64,000 bases of DNA from W0P28-013 sp963658575 (GTDB lineage: Bacteria; Bacteroidota; Bacteroidia; Bacteroidales; Paludibacteraceae). The translations under genes were made by a program, and so were the position numbers. The first letter of the stretch is position 1. Each line of letters opens with the position of its first letter. The stretch is from assembly GCA_963658575.1 (NCBI GenBank), contig CAVKQB010000001.1, forward strand, positions 1-64,000, given 5' to 3'. This document shows positions 1-8,359 of this stretch, piece after piece. The notes under the pieces were generated by a model, which was not told the DNA's origin, searched no databases, and was given only the letters and a program-made list of their open reading frames with translations.

Positions 1-205
1 ACAAAGACTTTTTAATTATTCAATTATCTAATTTCCAATTATTTAATCAATTTCAGACTGATAATTTAGTAGCAAGACACAAGTCGCAAGACCAAATTTC
101 AGATTTCAAATAACTTTCCACTTTATAAACTTTCACACTCAAAATTCCTCCTCATTCCTCACTTCTCACTACTCACTACTCACTTCTCACTTCTAATTAA
201 CTTTT
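1..205. repeat. AT-rich intergenic mosaic of dispersed short words
   Basis: No gene is visible downstream of lepB here. The stretch is built from short phrases that recur in other spacers of this window. A block at about 3-47 also appears at 13877-13920 and, inverted, at about 35185-35232. A 'tagtagcaagacacaag' phrase sits near 68-84. Stuttered 'actcactactcac' runs occupy about 150-195. I see no intrinsic terminator. Confidence 0.75.
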
Positions 206-208
206 CGC

Positions 209-1609
209 TCACTCGGCGGCGTTTTTGAAGAAGCGGTTCCAGCGGATTTTGCCGCCGAAAAGCGATTTATCCTTGTCGAGCGACAGCCATACAAACACGG
301 GACGCCCCACGATGTGGTCTTCCGGCACAAAGCCCCAATAGCGACTGTCGGCCGAATTGTGGCGGTTGTCGCCCTGCATCCAGTAGTAATCCATGCCAAA
401 CGTGTAGGTGGTGGTCGCCTCGCCATCGACAACGATGGTAGAATCGCGCACGGCGAGCGTGTGGTGTTCGTAAACCGAAATGATGCGCTCGTAGATAGGC
501 AGATTTTCGAGTGTCAAATCGATGGTTGCGCCCTTCTGCGGAATGTAGATGGGGCCGTAGTTGTCGCGCGTCCAGCCGTAGGCAGCAGCAAGTGGGAAAA
601 CCCGTCCGCCGCGGCGTTCGGACTCGACCTGCACGCGTGCCACACTATTTTGTTGCTCGAGTTGGCGACGTGCGCCGACGGTCAGAGGCAGGTGATAGAT
701 GGGTTTCGAGAGGTCGAAGCCGGCATCGAGCAAAAATTGCGCATCGTCGGAGGTGGCAAATTGGCGGTCGTCGCGACTGATGCCAAGCCGTTCGAACAGT
801 TTTTCGCTCAAAAGTCCGCCCGTCGTCTGCACAAAATAGTTGAGTTGCAGCCCTTCGCGTTCGGGTTCGGCCACGCCATCGATATAAACCACGTTGTTGC
901 GTATTTCGAGCGTATCGCCCGGCGTGCCAACGCAGCGTTTCACATAGTTTTCGCGCCGATCGACGGGGCGCCAGACGACTTCGCCAAATTCGGCAGGGTG
1001 TGCATAGATGTAGTCGCGCCCGAGATAGTGGCAAAGCGTGTAGTAGTCGGGATTTTGTATCTTGGTGCAAACGGTGTCGCCCGTCGGGAAGTTGAACACC
1101 ACGATATCGCCCTTCTCCACCGAATCCCAGCCTTTCAGCCGACGGTACGCCCACTGCGGTTTGTCGAAATACGATTTGCCACCGCCGAGCCACGCCGGAA
1201 AAGTGTTTTGCACCATCGGGAACGAGAGCGGCGTGTTGGGAATGCGCGGCCCGTACGAGGCTTTGCTCACAAACAGAAAATCGCCCACGAGCAGGCTCTT
1301 TTCGAGCGACGAAGTAGGAATTTGGTAGTTCTGAAACAGGTACAGATTGATGAAATAGACCGCCACCAGCGCAAAAACGATGGCATCGACCCAACTGAAA
1401 ATGGTGTAGAGTGTTTTGTTGGTCGTTTTGTATTTTTTCCACCAATCGTATGGGATAAATTTGGTTACAAACGCATCGAAAATGAGCGGCAACAGCAGCA
1501 GCCACCAGAAATTGCCCACCCAAGCGACAAACAGAATGTAGAGTAGCGACCAGATGGCGGTTTTGATGTATTGCCGGCGCGGGCGCGCCAAACGTTCTTT
1601 CAAAGTCAT
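209..1609 (-). CDS. lepB: Signal peptidase I (long Bacteroidetes form)
   Basis: Membrane-bound serine/lysine protease that removes signal peptides from exported proteins at the periplasmic face of the inner membrane. It is 466 aa, longer than the E. coli enzyme (324 aa). Hydrophobic segments lie at about residues 17-50 and 68-93. The catalytic serine is most likely S101 in SLEKSLLVGD, aligning with SMxPTLxxGD. The general-base lysine is K224 in KRCVGTPGD. Box E is QGDNRHNSADSRYWG near 416-430. A large insertion separates K224 from box E, as is usual in this phylum. It is the last gene of the run aroB-dapB-lepB, starting 11 nt after the dapB stop, so co-transcription is likely. Confidence 0.95.
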   Translation of the reverse strand: MTLKERLARPRRQYIKTAIWSLLYILFVAWVGNFWWLLLLPLIFDAFVTKFIPYDWWKKYKTTNKTLYTIFSWVDAIVFALVAVYFINLYLFQNYQIPTSSLEKSLLVGDFLFVSKASYGPRIPNTPLSFPMVQNTFPAWLGGGKSYFDKPQWAYRRLKGWDSVEKGDIVVFNFPTGDTVCTKIQNPDYYTLCHYLGRDYIYAHPAEFGEVVWRPVDRRENYVKRCVGTPGDTLEIRNNVVYIDGVAEPEREGLQLNYFVQTTGGLLSEKLFERLGISRDDRQFATSDDAQFLLDAGFDLSKPIYHLPLTVGARRQLEQQNSVARVQVESERRGGRVFPLAAAYGWTRDNYGPIYIPQKGATIDLTLENLPIYERIISVYEHHTLAVRDSTIVVDGEATTTYTFGMDYYWMQGDNRHNSADSRYWGFVPEDHIVGRPVFVWLSLDKDKSLFGGKIRWNRFFKNAAE

Positions 1610-1620
1610 GGTTATTGCGA

Positions 1621-2337
1621 TTAAAATTTCAACAAATCGTGCATCGTGTAGAAGCCTTTTCGCCCTTTTACAAATTCTGCAGCAAAAATTGCGCCAAGAG
1701 CGAACCCTTCGCGGCTTTTGGCTTCGTGTGCGATGGTGATGGTATCGACTGCGCTATCGTAGCGCACGATGTGCGTGCCGGGCACTTGTCCGCGCCGCAC
1801 GGCTTCGATGGGCAGCTGGTCGGGACTGTTTTGCGCGCCCAAAACCCACGTCGATGTGCGGTCGAGTTCGGCCACGATGCCTTCGGCCAGTGTGATGGCG
1901 GTGCCGCTCGGAGCGTCCTTTTTTTCGGCGTGATGAATTTCGGTCATCGACGGTGCGTAGTCTGCGAAACGGTTCATCAAGTGCGCCAGATGTCGGTTCA
2001 ATTCGAAAAAAATGTTTACGCCCACGCTGAAGTTCGATGTCCAGAAGAGCGTATATCCGCCCTGCTCTATCTCGCGCCGAACGTCGTCCAATTGTGCCGT
2101 CCAGCCCGTGGTGCCAGAGACCACAGGCACGCCAGCGCGCCACGCACGGCGGTAGTTGCCGACGGCAACGGCGGGCATGGTAAATTCGATGGCGACCTCG
2201 GCCGAAGCAAACGCCTCCGAGTCGAAATCGGCTTGGTTGTCCTTGTCGATGATGCAGACAATCTCGTGGCCGCGCTGCAACGCCATCTGTTCGATGGTTT
2301 TGCCCATTTTTCCGTATCCAATCAATGCTATTTTCAT
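1621..2337 (-). CDS. dapB: 4-hydroxy-tetrahydrodipicolinate reductase
   Basis: NAD(P)H-dependent cytosolic reductase of the diaminopimelate/lysine pathway, needed for peptidoglycan and lysine. With the chosen ATG at 2337 the product is 238 aa. It begins MKIALIGYGKMG, placing the Rossmann glycine motif at residues 7-12. SGTTGW is at 74-79 and the active-site block EIHHAEKKDAPSGTA at 133-147. A longer frame opens at 2367, but its extra ten residues are lysine/arginine-rich and precede the canonical N-terminus, so I rejected it. Only 13 nt separate it from aroB upstream. Confidence 0.94.
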   Translation of the reverse strand: MKIALIGYGKMGKTIEQMALQRGHEIVCIIDKDNQADFDSEAFASAEVAIEFTMPAVAVGNYRRAWRAGVPVVSGTTGWTAQLDDVRREIEQGGYTLFWTSNFSVGVNIFFELNRHLAHLMNRFADYAPSMTEIHHAEKKDAPSGTAITLAEGIVAELDRTSTWVLGAQNSPDQLPIEAVRRGQVPGTHIVRYDSAVDTITIAHEAKSREGFALGAIFAAEFVKGRKGFYTMHDLLKF

Positions 2338-2350
2338 CGGTTTTCGTCGT

Positions 2351-3403
2351 TTAATTTTCGCGTACAAAATCGAGCGCGGCCAAAATATCGTCTTTGTCGG
2401 CCGTTTGGTCGATGCGCACGTCGCCCACCGTGGCCAGCAGCGTGAAATTGATGGTATTCGCTCGATTTTTCTTGTCGTGGTGCATCAGTTCGAGTAGCGT
2501 GTCGTACTGCTTGCAGTCGAACGGAAACACGCCGTAGTTCTCTTTGGCAAAGCAGAGAATCTCGGTCAAGACCGTTTTGGGGAAATGGAATTTTTGGCAC
2601 GACAGATAGAGTTCACACACCAAGCCCCACATCACGGCGAAACCGTGCGGCAAAGGCTGCGCCGTCGTGTGCGACAGCGTTTCGAAGGCGTGGCCAAACG
2701 TATGTCCGAAGTTCAAAGCCTTGCGCAGGCCGCGTTCGGTCGGGTCGAGCGCGATGATTTTCTCTTTGACCGCCAAATTTCTGTGTATCAAATCGTTGAG
2801 TGCATCGTCGGGCAGCGTATCGAGGTCGAGAGCCAGCGTGTCGCGCAGCAGTTTGTCGTCGCTGATGAGCGCGTGTTTCAGCATTTCGGCAAAGCCCGAA
2901 AGCAGATTTTGCGTGTCGAGCGTGCGAAAGAAGCGTGTGTCGATAAGCACGGCTTCGGGTTGGGCGAACAGCCCTATTTCGTTTTTCAATCCGCGGAAAT
3001 TGATGCCCGTTTTGCCGCCGGTGGCCGCATCGATGGCAGCAAGCAGTGTGGTAGGCACGTTCACAAAACGGATACCGCGTTTGAACGTAGCGGCCGCCAT
3101 GCCGCCCAAGTCGGTAACCATGCCGCCACCCAGATTCACCAGCAGCGAATGGCGCGTCGCACCGCGTTCCACCAACGCCGTCCAAACGAGCGTGAGCGTG
3201 TCGAGTGTCTTGTGTTCGTCGCCGCACGGTATGGTGATGACCTGCGCCTGCGCCAGCCGGCCGCCCTGCAGCAACGGCAGGCAGTGCGTGGCGGTGTTGG
3301 TGTCGGTAAGGACAAAAAACGGTTCGGAAGCGTTTTCGGGAAGAAACGCCTCCAAATCGGCAACGATATTTTGCGAAACGATGGTCAAAACGGCTAATTC
3401 CAA
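2351..3403 (-). CDS. aroB: 3-dehydroquinate synthase, TTG start
   Basis: NAD-dependent metal enzyme converting DAHP to 3-dehydroquinate in the shikimate pathway. It is 350 aa. The nucleotide-binding block GGGMVTDLGG is at 92-101, DAATGGKTGIN at 125-135, and the metal ligands lie in FAEMLKHALI and FGHTFGHAFE. The start is TTG at 3401-3403; no in-frame ATG gives a full N-terminus, and upstream only ATT codons precede a stop. The TTG follows the TAG of the restriction endonuclease gene by one base, so initiation is probably coupled to that gene. Family membership is clear; the start is inferred. Confidence 0.93.
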   Translation of the reverse strand: MELAVLTIVSQNIVADLEAFLPENASEPFFVLTDTNTATHCLPLLQGGRLAQAQVITIPCGDEHKTLDTLTLVWTALVERGATRHSLLVNLGGGMVTDLGGMAAATFKRGIRFVNVPTTLLAAIDAATGGKTGINFRGLKNEIGLFAQPEAVLIDTRFFRTLDTQNLLSGFAEMLKHALISDDKLLRDTLALDLDTLPDDALNDLIHRNLAVKEKIIALDPTERGLRKALNFGHTFGHAFETLSHTTAQPLPHGFAVMWGLVCELYLSCQKFHFPKTVLTEILCFAKENYGVFPFDCKQYDTLLELMHHDKKNRANTINFTLLATVGDVRIDQTADKDDILAALDFVREN

Positions 3404-3404
3404 T

Positions 3405-4538
3405 CTAATTATTGTCTCCGAAATAGTGTTCTCTCACCTCTTCGTATTTCAGATTTTTGAAAAACATTTTTGCTGTGATAGTGGGATTAAGTTGCCTTAC
3501 GTCGGATAGGCTAAACTCAATATTGCTCCCTATTTTGCGACACTTTGCCGCGCGAACGAAAAACAGCGAATTGATTTTGTATCTCGAAACTCCCGAACCG
3601 CCACGCGGTTTTGCCGTTGTCAATTCGGTCTGCGGCAAACGAACTATTCCGTTGTCTATCGTCGCTCCTTTTTGCCCGAGAATTTTCGACAAAGCATTCG
3701 GAGTCCAAACACTATACGCGTTCCGCCCTGCGGGGCGAATTTCGCCTTCGATTTCCGCCCAAAGGTGAACTTGGTTGATGGGCAACATCACCAAATAGCC
3801 ATTCACATCTTCGGTGCAAACCACATCGGCAAATTTCTTTGCAGCATAGTTGCCAACAATAGCCGTGTTTATGCTTTTATGCGAAAAATCATTGACGTTG
3901 CCGCCCATAGCCGAAAAGAAATTCAAATTTTTCTGTTCGTTGAGCATATCGCCGAACTGCGGGTAATTTTCGAGAAATTGGTGGGTGATTTTGAGTTTTC
4001 CATCTTCGCCATATTTTGGCAAATCGGGTTCGCGGGCTTTTGCCCCTGGCTCTTTGAACTCTATCGTGTAGGCCGTAAAATCGATGACCGTAATCAACGC
4101 GCTATCCACTCCACCGCATCCGCCAGCCTGAATGAGCATGCGCGTTCCATCGCCGTTTTGATACACATAACGCGGAACCAACGCATACGATTCTAGAAAA
4201 TCGCGAATCTTTTTCGGTAAAAATTCAGCATCTTCGTAACAATTCCGAAACACACAAAGTCCAAAAATGTTCGCCAATGTTTGTGCGTAAGCACATTCCG
4301 AGAACACAGCAGACTGAATATTGTCGCCCGAAGCATAATGCCGCGCGATTTGGTGATGCATCGCAGGGCATTTGTTTTCGATTTGTGCCAATTCTACAGC
4401 CGATATTTTGCCGTTGGTCAGCGTTTTCCAAAGCTTGTTGCGTTGCTTTTTATCATACACGACTTTTGCTGGAGCAGAAGCGTAAAATTCGCCCATAATC
4501 GTCTTTTGCTGAAACGATAACGCTATTTTTCGTCGCAT
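3405..4538 (-). CDS. Putative type II restriction endonuclease (PD-(D/E)xK)
   Basis: Protein of 377 aa, or 363 aa if the ATG at 4496 (MGEFYAS) is used. It is encoded directly downstream of a DNA methyltransferase and overlaps it by 16 nt with the longer start. The stretch VDSALITVIDFTAYTIEFK (residues 144-162) looks like a PD-(D/E)xK core: D145 or D153, then E160 and K162. Gene order and this core suggest the cleaving partner of the methylase. I do not recognise a named restriction specificity. The gene looks AT-richer than aroB and the rnf genes, which fits acquisition by transfer, though I did not measure composition. Confidence 0.7.
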   Translation of the reverse strand: MRRKIALSFQQKTIMGEFYASAPAKVVYDKKQRNKLWKTLTNGKISAVELAQIENKCPAMHHQIARHYASGDNIQSAVFSECAYAQTLANIFGLCVFRNCYEDAEFLPKKIRDFLESYALVPRYVYQNGDGTRMLIQAGGCGGVDSALITVIDFTAYTIEFKEPGAKAREPDLPKYGEDGKLKITHQFLENYPQFGDMLNEQKNLNFFSAMGGNVNDFSHKSINTAIVGNYAAKKFADVVCTEDVNGYLVMLPINQVHLWAEIEGEIRPAGRNAYSVWTPNALSKILGQKGATIDNGIVRLPQTELTTAKPRGGSGVSRYKINSLFFVRAAKCRKIGSNIEFSLSDVRQLNPTITAKMFFKNLKYEEVREHYFGDNN

Positions 4539-6163
4539 AAACTTACCTCCAACGCCATGTTTGAGTGAACAATATCGAAGATTTCCGCAGGAATATCCAA
4601 ACCGAGTATTTGCAGCAGACGGCCATTGATTCTGTCGCGGTATTTGCGCGGATATTTGACGTTTTCCTGTACGCCCACATTATTTTTCGTAACGATGTAA
4701 TCCTTGATCGCCGCCATCATCTCCTGCGCGGTCGTTCGGAAAAAACGTCGGTCGTCGTCGGTCAGCAAATCGACAAACAGAGGCATCTGGTGCAATAGGC
4801 CAAGCGGATAGGTGATGCCGCCATCGTACAGCCGCCAATGCCAATAGGCAAACGACGAGTTTATCATGCAATAAACGTAGTTGAACACATCTTCGTCGTC
4901 GAAGCGCAGCGTGATTTGCCCTTTGCGTTCGAGCGTGTGGCTGGCCGCCGCCGTGAAATAGCGGCAAGTGTTTGGCATCGACAAGCGGTAGGCACCAACG
5001 CTGCGCGTATAAAACCCAAGCGGGTGCGTGCTTTTCGCTTTCCAAACGTCAAGAATCGATTCCAAGCGTTTGTCGCATTTGGCAAACATTGTATTCTGAT
5101 TATCAACCACTTGATAAGTTCCGCCTACGAACGTTTCCAATTTTTCGCAAGTCAGCAGCCGCTCGCGTTCCGTCGCTTTGAAACGAATCAACGGGCTAAA
5201 CCGAAACCCTTTTTTGTCGGATTTGTTTTCGACCACAGTAATGGCGGCACGCACCGAATTTCCCGTATTTGAGTTGAAAACACCGTGTTTTCGGCCATTG
5301 AAAATCGTCCCTGGCACATTGTCGAACGAAACGACAAAGCCGTTGTGGCTGTTCATCGCCATGCGCAAGGACAGGAATTTGCCGCCACCGATAAAACTAT
5401 ACGGCGTAATGACGACCGCTCCCACGCTTTGCCGCATGATTTTCTCCATGAAAGCGGCATACAACTCTTTCGTTTCGCAAACCGTTTTGGTCTGTTGCCA
5501 CGTTTGTGGAATGTTCGAAACGGCGGCGTATGGCGGATTTGAAATTACCTTGCTTGCGGGAGGAAGCGCAACGCCGCTCGACAGAAAATCGGCGCAATGC
5601 ACATTGATTTTCGGCAAAAATTGTGTTCCATAACGTAACAAAATCGATGTTACGCAGATGGTCAGAGCCGTTGTGTCGTTGTCGTAGAGATGCAGTTTTC
5701 CGCCATCGAGCATTGCCTGCGTGCGTTTCTGGCCAATGTATTCGAAATAGGCAAGAATCAGATTTCCAGTGCCGCAAGCCACATCGCAAACCGCCTCGCC
5801 GTCCACGTTGTCGAGCCACTGCGACATAACGCGAGCCACATCTTTCGGCGTGAAATACTGTCCACTCGATTTTTTCTGATTTTTGTCGCTTAAGGCCAAG
5901 CCCTCTTCGTAGAGTTTACCGAAATCGGCGACTTGCAGGAAATCGGTTTCGCCAAACTGCAGCACATAGTTGCAGATGCGTTGCCAAGTAGCGTCCAAGC
6001 CCAGCCGCGCCACATCGGCGACATACTCTTTTAGGGCATAATCCTTCGGCAAAAAGCGGCTCTCTTCCGTGGTGTTGCCACGCAAGAGATGAAATTGCCA
6101 CTCGTCCGCCATCTGGCAGCCCCAAAGTGCAGTCTGAAATGTATTGACGGCTGAAAATTCCAT
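4523..6163 (-). CDS. N6-adenine DNA methyltransferase of a restriction-modification pair
   Basis: SAM-dependent DNA methyltransferase of 546 aa. GQYFTP at 101-106 is the type I/IIG-like entry motif. DVACGTGNL at 127-135 is SAM-binding motif I, and NPPY at 209-212 is catalytic motif IV. Motif I precedes IV and the C-terminal half is left for target recognition, an arrangement like gamma-class N6-adenine enzymes. It would protect host sites from the endonuclease encoded next to it. No HsdS-like specificity subunit is present, which favours a type II over a type I system. The gene starts 25 nt after the rnfA stop, and I see no Bacteroidetes promoter in that gap. Confidence 0.88.
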   Translation of the reverse strand: MEFSAVNTFQTALWGCQMADEWQFHLLRGNTTEESRFLPKDYALKEYVADVARLGLDATWQRICNYVLQFGETDFLQVADFGKLYEEGLALSDKNQKKSSGQYFTPKDVARVMSQWLDNVDGEAVCDVACGTGNLILAYFEYIGQKRTQAMLDGGKLHLYDNDTTALTICVTSILLRYGTQFLPKINVHCADFLSSGVALPPASKVISNPPYAAVSNIPQTWQQTKTVCETKELYAAFMEKIMRQSVGAVVITPYSFIGGGKFLSLRMAMNSHNGFVVSFDNVPGTIFNGRKHGVFNSNTGNSVRAAITVVENKSDKKGFRFSPLIRFKATERERLLTCEKLETFVGGTYQVVDNQNTMFAKCDKRLESILDVWKAKSTHPLGFYTRSVGAYRLSMPNTCRYFTAAASHTLERKGQITLRFDDEDVFNYVYCMINSSFAYWHWRLYDGGITYPLGLLHQMPLFVDLLTDDDRRFFRTTAQEMMAAIKDYIVTKNNVGVQENVKYPRKYRDRINGRLLQILGLDIPAEIFDIVHSNMALEVSLCDEK

Positions 6164-6188
6164 TAAAAAAATCAGGAATGCGTTTGCC

Positions 6189-6779
6189 TTACACTACGCC
6201 CGAGAAGCCCATGAACGCCATAGCTAAAAGTCCGGCCACGATGAGGGCGATGGGCGTTCCTTCCATGCCTTTGGGCAGTTTGACCAGCGCAAGTTGCTCG
6301 CGTATGCCGGCAAACAGAACGAGAGCCAAAGCAAAGCCCAACGCTGTGGCAAAGGCGAACATCGTGCCCGAAAGCAACCCTGCATCGGCACCGAATGTTT
6401 TGAAATTGCCCTGCGCCACCAAGATGGAAACGCCGAGAATGCAGCAGTTGGTGGTGATGAGCGGCAGAAAAACGCCCAACGCCTGATACAACGCCGGCGA
6501 CACTTTTTTCAGCACGATTTCGACCATCTGCACCAGCGCAGCGATGACCAAAATGAAGACTATCGTCTGCAAAAACTCGAGTTGGAGCCAAACGAGCAAC
6601 AAATTGATGAGGTAGGTAACGATGGTGGCCAACGTCAATACAAACGTAACCGCCATGCCCATGCCGAGTGCCGTATCGATTTTTTTCGACACGCCAAGAA
6701 ACGGACAGATGCCCAAAAATTGCGTGAACACGATGTTGTTCACCAGCAAAGCCGAAATAAAAATAAGAATGTATGCCAT
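6189..6779 (-). CDS. rnfA: Rnf/RSX complex subunit A
   Basis: Integral membrane subunit of the Rnf complex, which couples ferredoxin oxidation and NAD reduction to Na+ or H+ movement. It is 196 aa with six predicted membrane segments. The N-terminus MAYILIFISALLVNNIVF and the downstream FLGICPFLGVSKK are RnfA hallmarks. RnfA and RnfE are inverted-topology paralogues whose conserved Cys in the first helices (here in GICPFLG) takes part in metal cluster binding in characterised complexes. It is the last rnf gene; the restriction-modification pair follows after 25 nt. Confidence 0.95.
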   Translation of the reverse strand: MAYILIFISALLVNNIVFTQFLGICPFLGVSKKIDTALGMGMAVTFVLTLATIVTYLINLLLVWLQLEFLQTIVFILVIAALVQMVEIVLKKVSPALYQALGVFLPLITTNCCILGVSILVAQGNFKTFGADAGLLSGTMFAFATALGFALALVLFAGIREQLALVKLPKGMEGTPIALIVAGLLAMAFMGFSGVV

Positions 6780-6878
6780 GATTCCGTTTGAAAATTTGAA
6801 AGTTTATAAAGTTTTGAAGTTAAGCGGTGAGAGTTTTTTCGGGATTTGCGTAACCGATAAATCTCCCGCCTATAACCG

Positions 6879-7463
6879 TTACTTGTGGCTGATTTTGTTG
6901 AATATGGCGATGAGATAGCCCAGCGTGATGAATGCGCCCGGAGCCAGCACAAAAATCAGCATGCCATAGTGTTCGGGGAAGAGCGCGAGGCTGAACAGCC
7001 GACCCGTGCCGAGCAGTTCGCGCACCGAGCCAAGCAGTGTGAGGCCAAATGTGAACCCAAGCCCGATGCCTGCGCCGTCGAGGAACGAATGCCACGCATT
7101 GTTTTTGGCAGCAAACGCCTCGGCGCGACCGAGCACGATGCAATTGACCACAATCAGCGGAATGAAGAGGCCGAGACTCTCGTACAACGCCGGCAAATAC
7201 GCCTCCATGCACATTTGCAAGATGGTAACAAACGTGGCGATAACCACGATGTAAGCGGGAATATGCACTTTGTCGGGAATGAGATTTTTGAGCAACGAGA
7301 TGGCCACATTCGAGCAGATGAGTACAAAAGCGGTGGCCAAACCCATGCTCATGCCGTTGAGTGCCGACGTGGTGGTGCCAAGCGTTGGGCACATGCCCAG
7401 CAGCAATACGAACGTCGGATTTTCCTTGATGAGGCCGTTCAGAAAGACTTTGAAATTGTTCAT
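6879..7463 (-). CDS. rnfE: Rnf/RSX complex subunit E
   Basis: Integral membrane Rnf subunit, 194 aa, paralogous to RnfA in opposite topology. LLGMCPTLGTTTSALNG near residues 21-37 is the RnfE signature with the conserved Cys, and SVRELLGTG follows near 146-154. The start overlaps the end of rnfG by 4 nt, indicating translational coupling. The 99-bp gap to rnfA (6780-6878) is the largest inside the operon and contains AT-rich word-like sequence but no visible promoter. Confidence 0.95.
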   Translation of the reverse strand: MNNFKVFLNGLIKENPTFVLLLGMCPTLGTTTSALNGMSMGLATAFVLICSNVAISLLKNLIPDKVHIPAYIVVIATFVTILQMCMEAYLPALYESLGLFIPLIVVNCIVLGRAEAFAAKNNAWHSFLDGAGIGLGFTFGLTLLGSVRELLGTGRLFSLALFPEHYGMLIFVLAPGAFITLGYLIAIFNKISHK

Positions 7464-8338
7464 AGCGTATCCTTGTTTTCAGGTTCTACAATAGTTTGAG
7501 TGTCGGCCGGTGCAGAAGCGGCTTGCGGTGCCACCTCGGCTTGATGGTCTGCAGGAGCTGGTTCAGCCACAGGTGCTGGTGCGGCAGCAGGCTTTGCTGC
7601 TTGTTTCTCCACTGGCGCGGCAGCAGGTTTTGCTGCAGGTTTCGCCGCTGGTTTAGCAACGGGCGCAGCAGGAGCGATAGGCGCGACAGGCTGAATTTCG
7701 GGTTGCTCTTCCGCCTCGACAACCACGCTATCGGGCACGGCATCGGCGTGTTGTTGTGCTGAAGCACCGCTAGTAGCATCGGTTTGCGGATTGGCAGCAA
7801 AGGCATCGTAGGCTTTGCTCACGGCACCAAGAAACGCCCGCGAACTGATGGTTGCCGCCGTGATGGCATCGATGTCGCCGCCATCTTTGCTGACGGTGAA
7901 GTTCACTTTCGACGGATTGATGCCGCAAATGTTCTGGCGGTTTTTGTCGGTTTTGAACCAATCGACCATCTTTGTGCCGAGTCCTGGCGTTTCGGTCTGT
8001 TCGAGCACCGAGTAATTGACGATTTTGCCCTGTGCATCGAAGCCGACCATCAGTTTCACTGCGCCGCCGAAGCCCGTGCCCTCTGTTTTGACGGCCGCTC
8101 CGACAAACGAGTCGCCATTGTAGGCGCGCGCCACAGCGAGTCCGTTCACCGAATCCATCTCGATGCGCGTGTAGGGTGGCAACACGTCGCGCACGGCCTG
8201 TTCCTCTTTTTGCGCTTTGGCTTGTGCTATTGGCTCGACGGTAAGCGTATAGACCGCCGCCAATGCTCCTGCCGCCACCAGACTGATGATGGTCAGCACC
8301 AAAGCCATGTTCAGAAAGTTTGATTTTAGTTGTTCCAT
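7460..8338 (-). CDS. rnfG: Rnf/RSX complex subunit G with Pro/Ala-rich tail
   Basis: Membrane-anchored flavoprotein of the Rnf complex, 292 aa. One N-terminal membrane helix spans about 9-30. The periplasmic FMN-binding domain carries DAITAATISS at 157-166, with T163 the likely covalent FMN attachment site. The conserved domain ends near residue 185. About 100 further residues are almost entirely Pro, Ala, Val, Glu and Lys, with tandem short blocks such as KPAAKPAAKPAA. RnfG proteins normally end soon after the FMN domain, so this tail is unusual. It is expected to lie on the periplasmic side with the FMN domain. Confidence 0.93.
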   Translation of the reverse strand: MEQLKSNFLNMALVLTIISLVAAGALAAVYTLTVEPIAQAKAQKEEQAVRDVLPPYTRIEMDSVNGLAVARAYNGDSFVGAAVKTEGTGFGGAVKLMVGFDAQGKIVNYSVLEQTETPGLGTKMVDWFKTDKNRQNICGINPSKVNFTVSKDGGDIDAITAATISSRAFLGAVSKAYDAFAANPQTDATSGASAQQHADAVPDSVVVEAEEQPEIQPVAPIAPAAPVAKPAAKPAAKPAAAPVEKQAAKPAAAPAPVAEPAPADHQAEVAPQAASAPADTQTIVEPENKDTL

Positions 8339-8359
8339 ATTGTACTTTCTCCTGTCCTT

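Noticed and set aside
4523..6163. Type I restriction HsdM
   Set aside because: GQYFTP and NPPY motifs are shared with HsdM, but no hsdS or hsdR is adjacent and the neighbour is a small PD-(D/E)xK-like protein, so a type II pair fits better.
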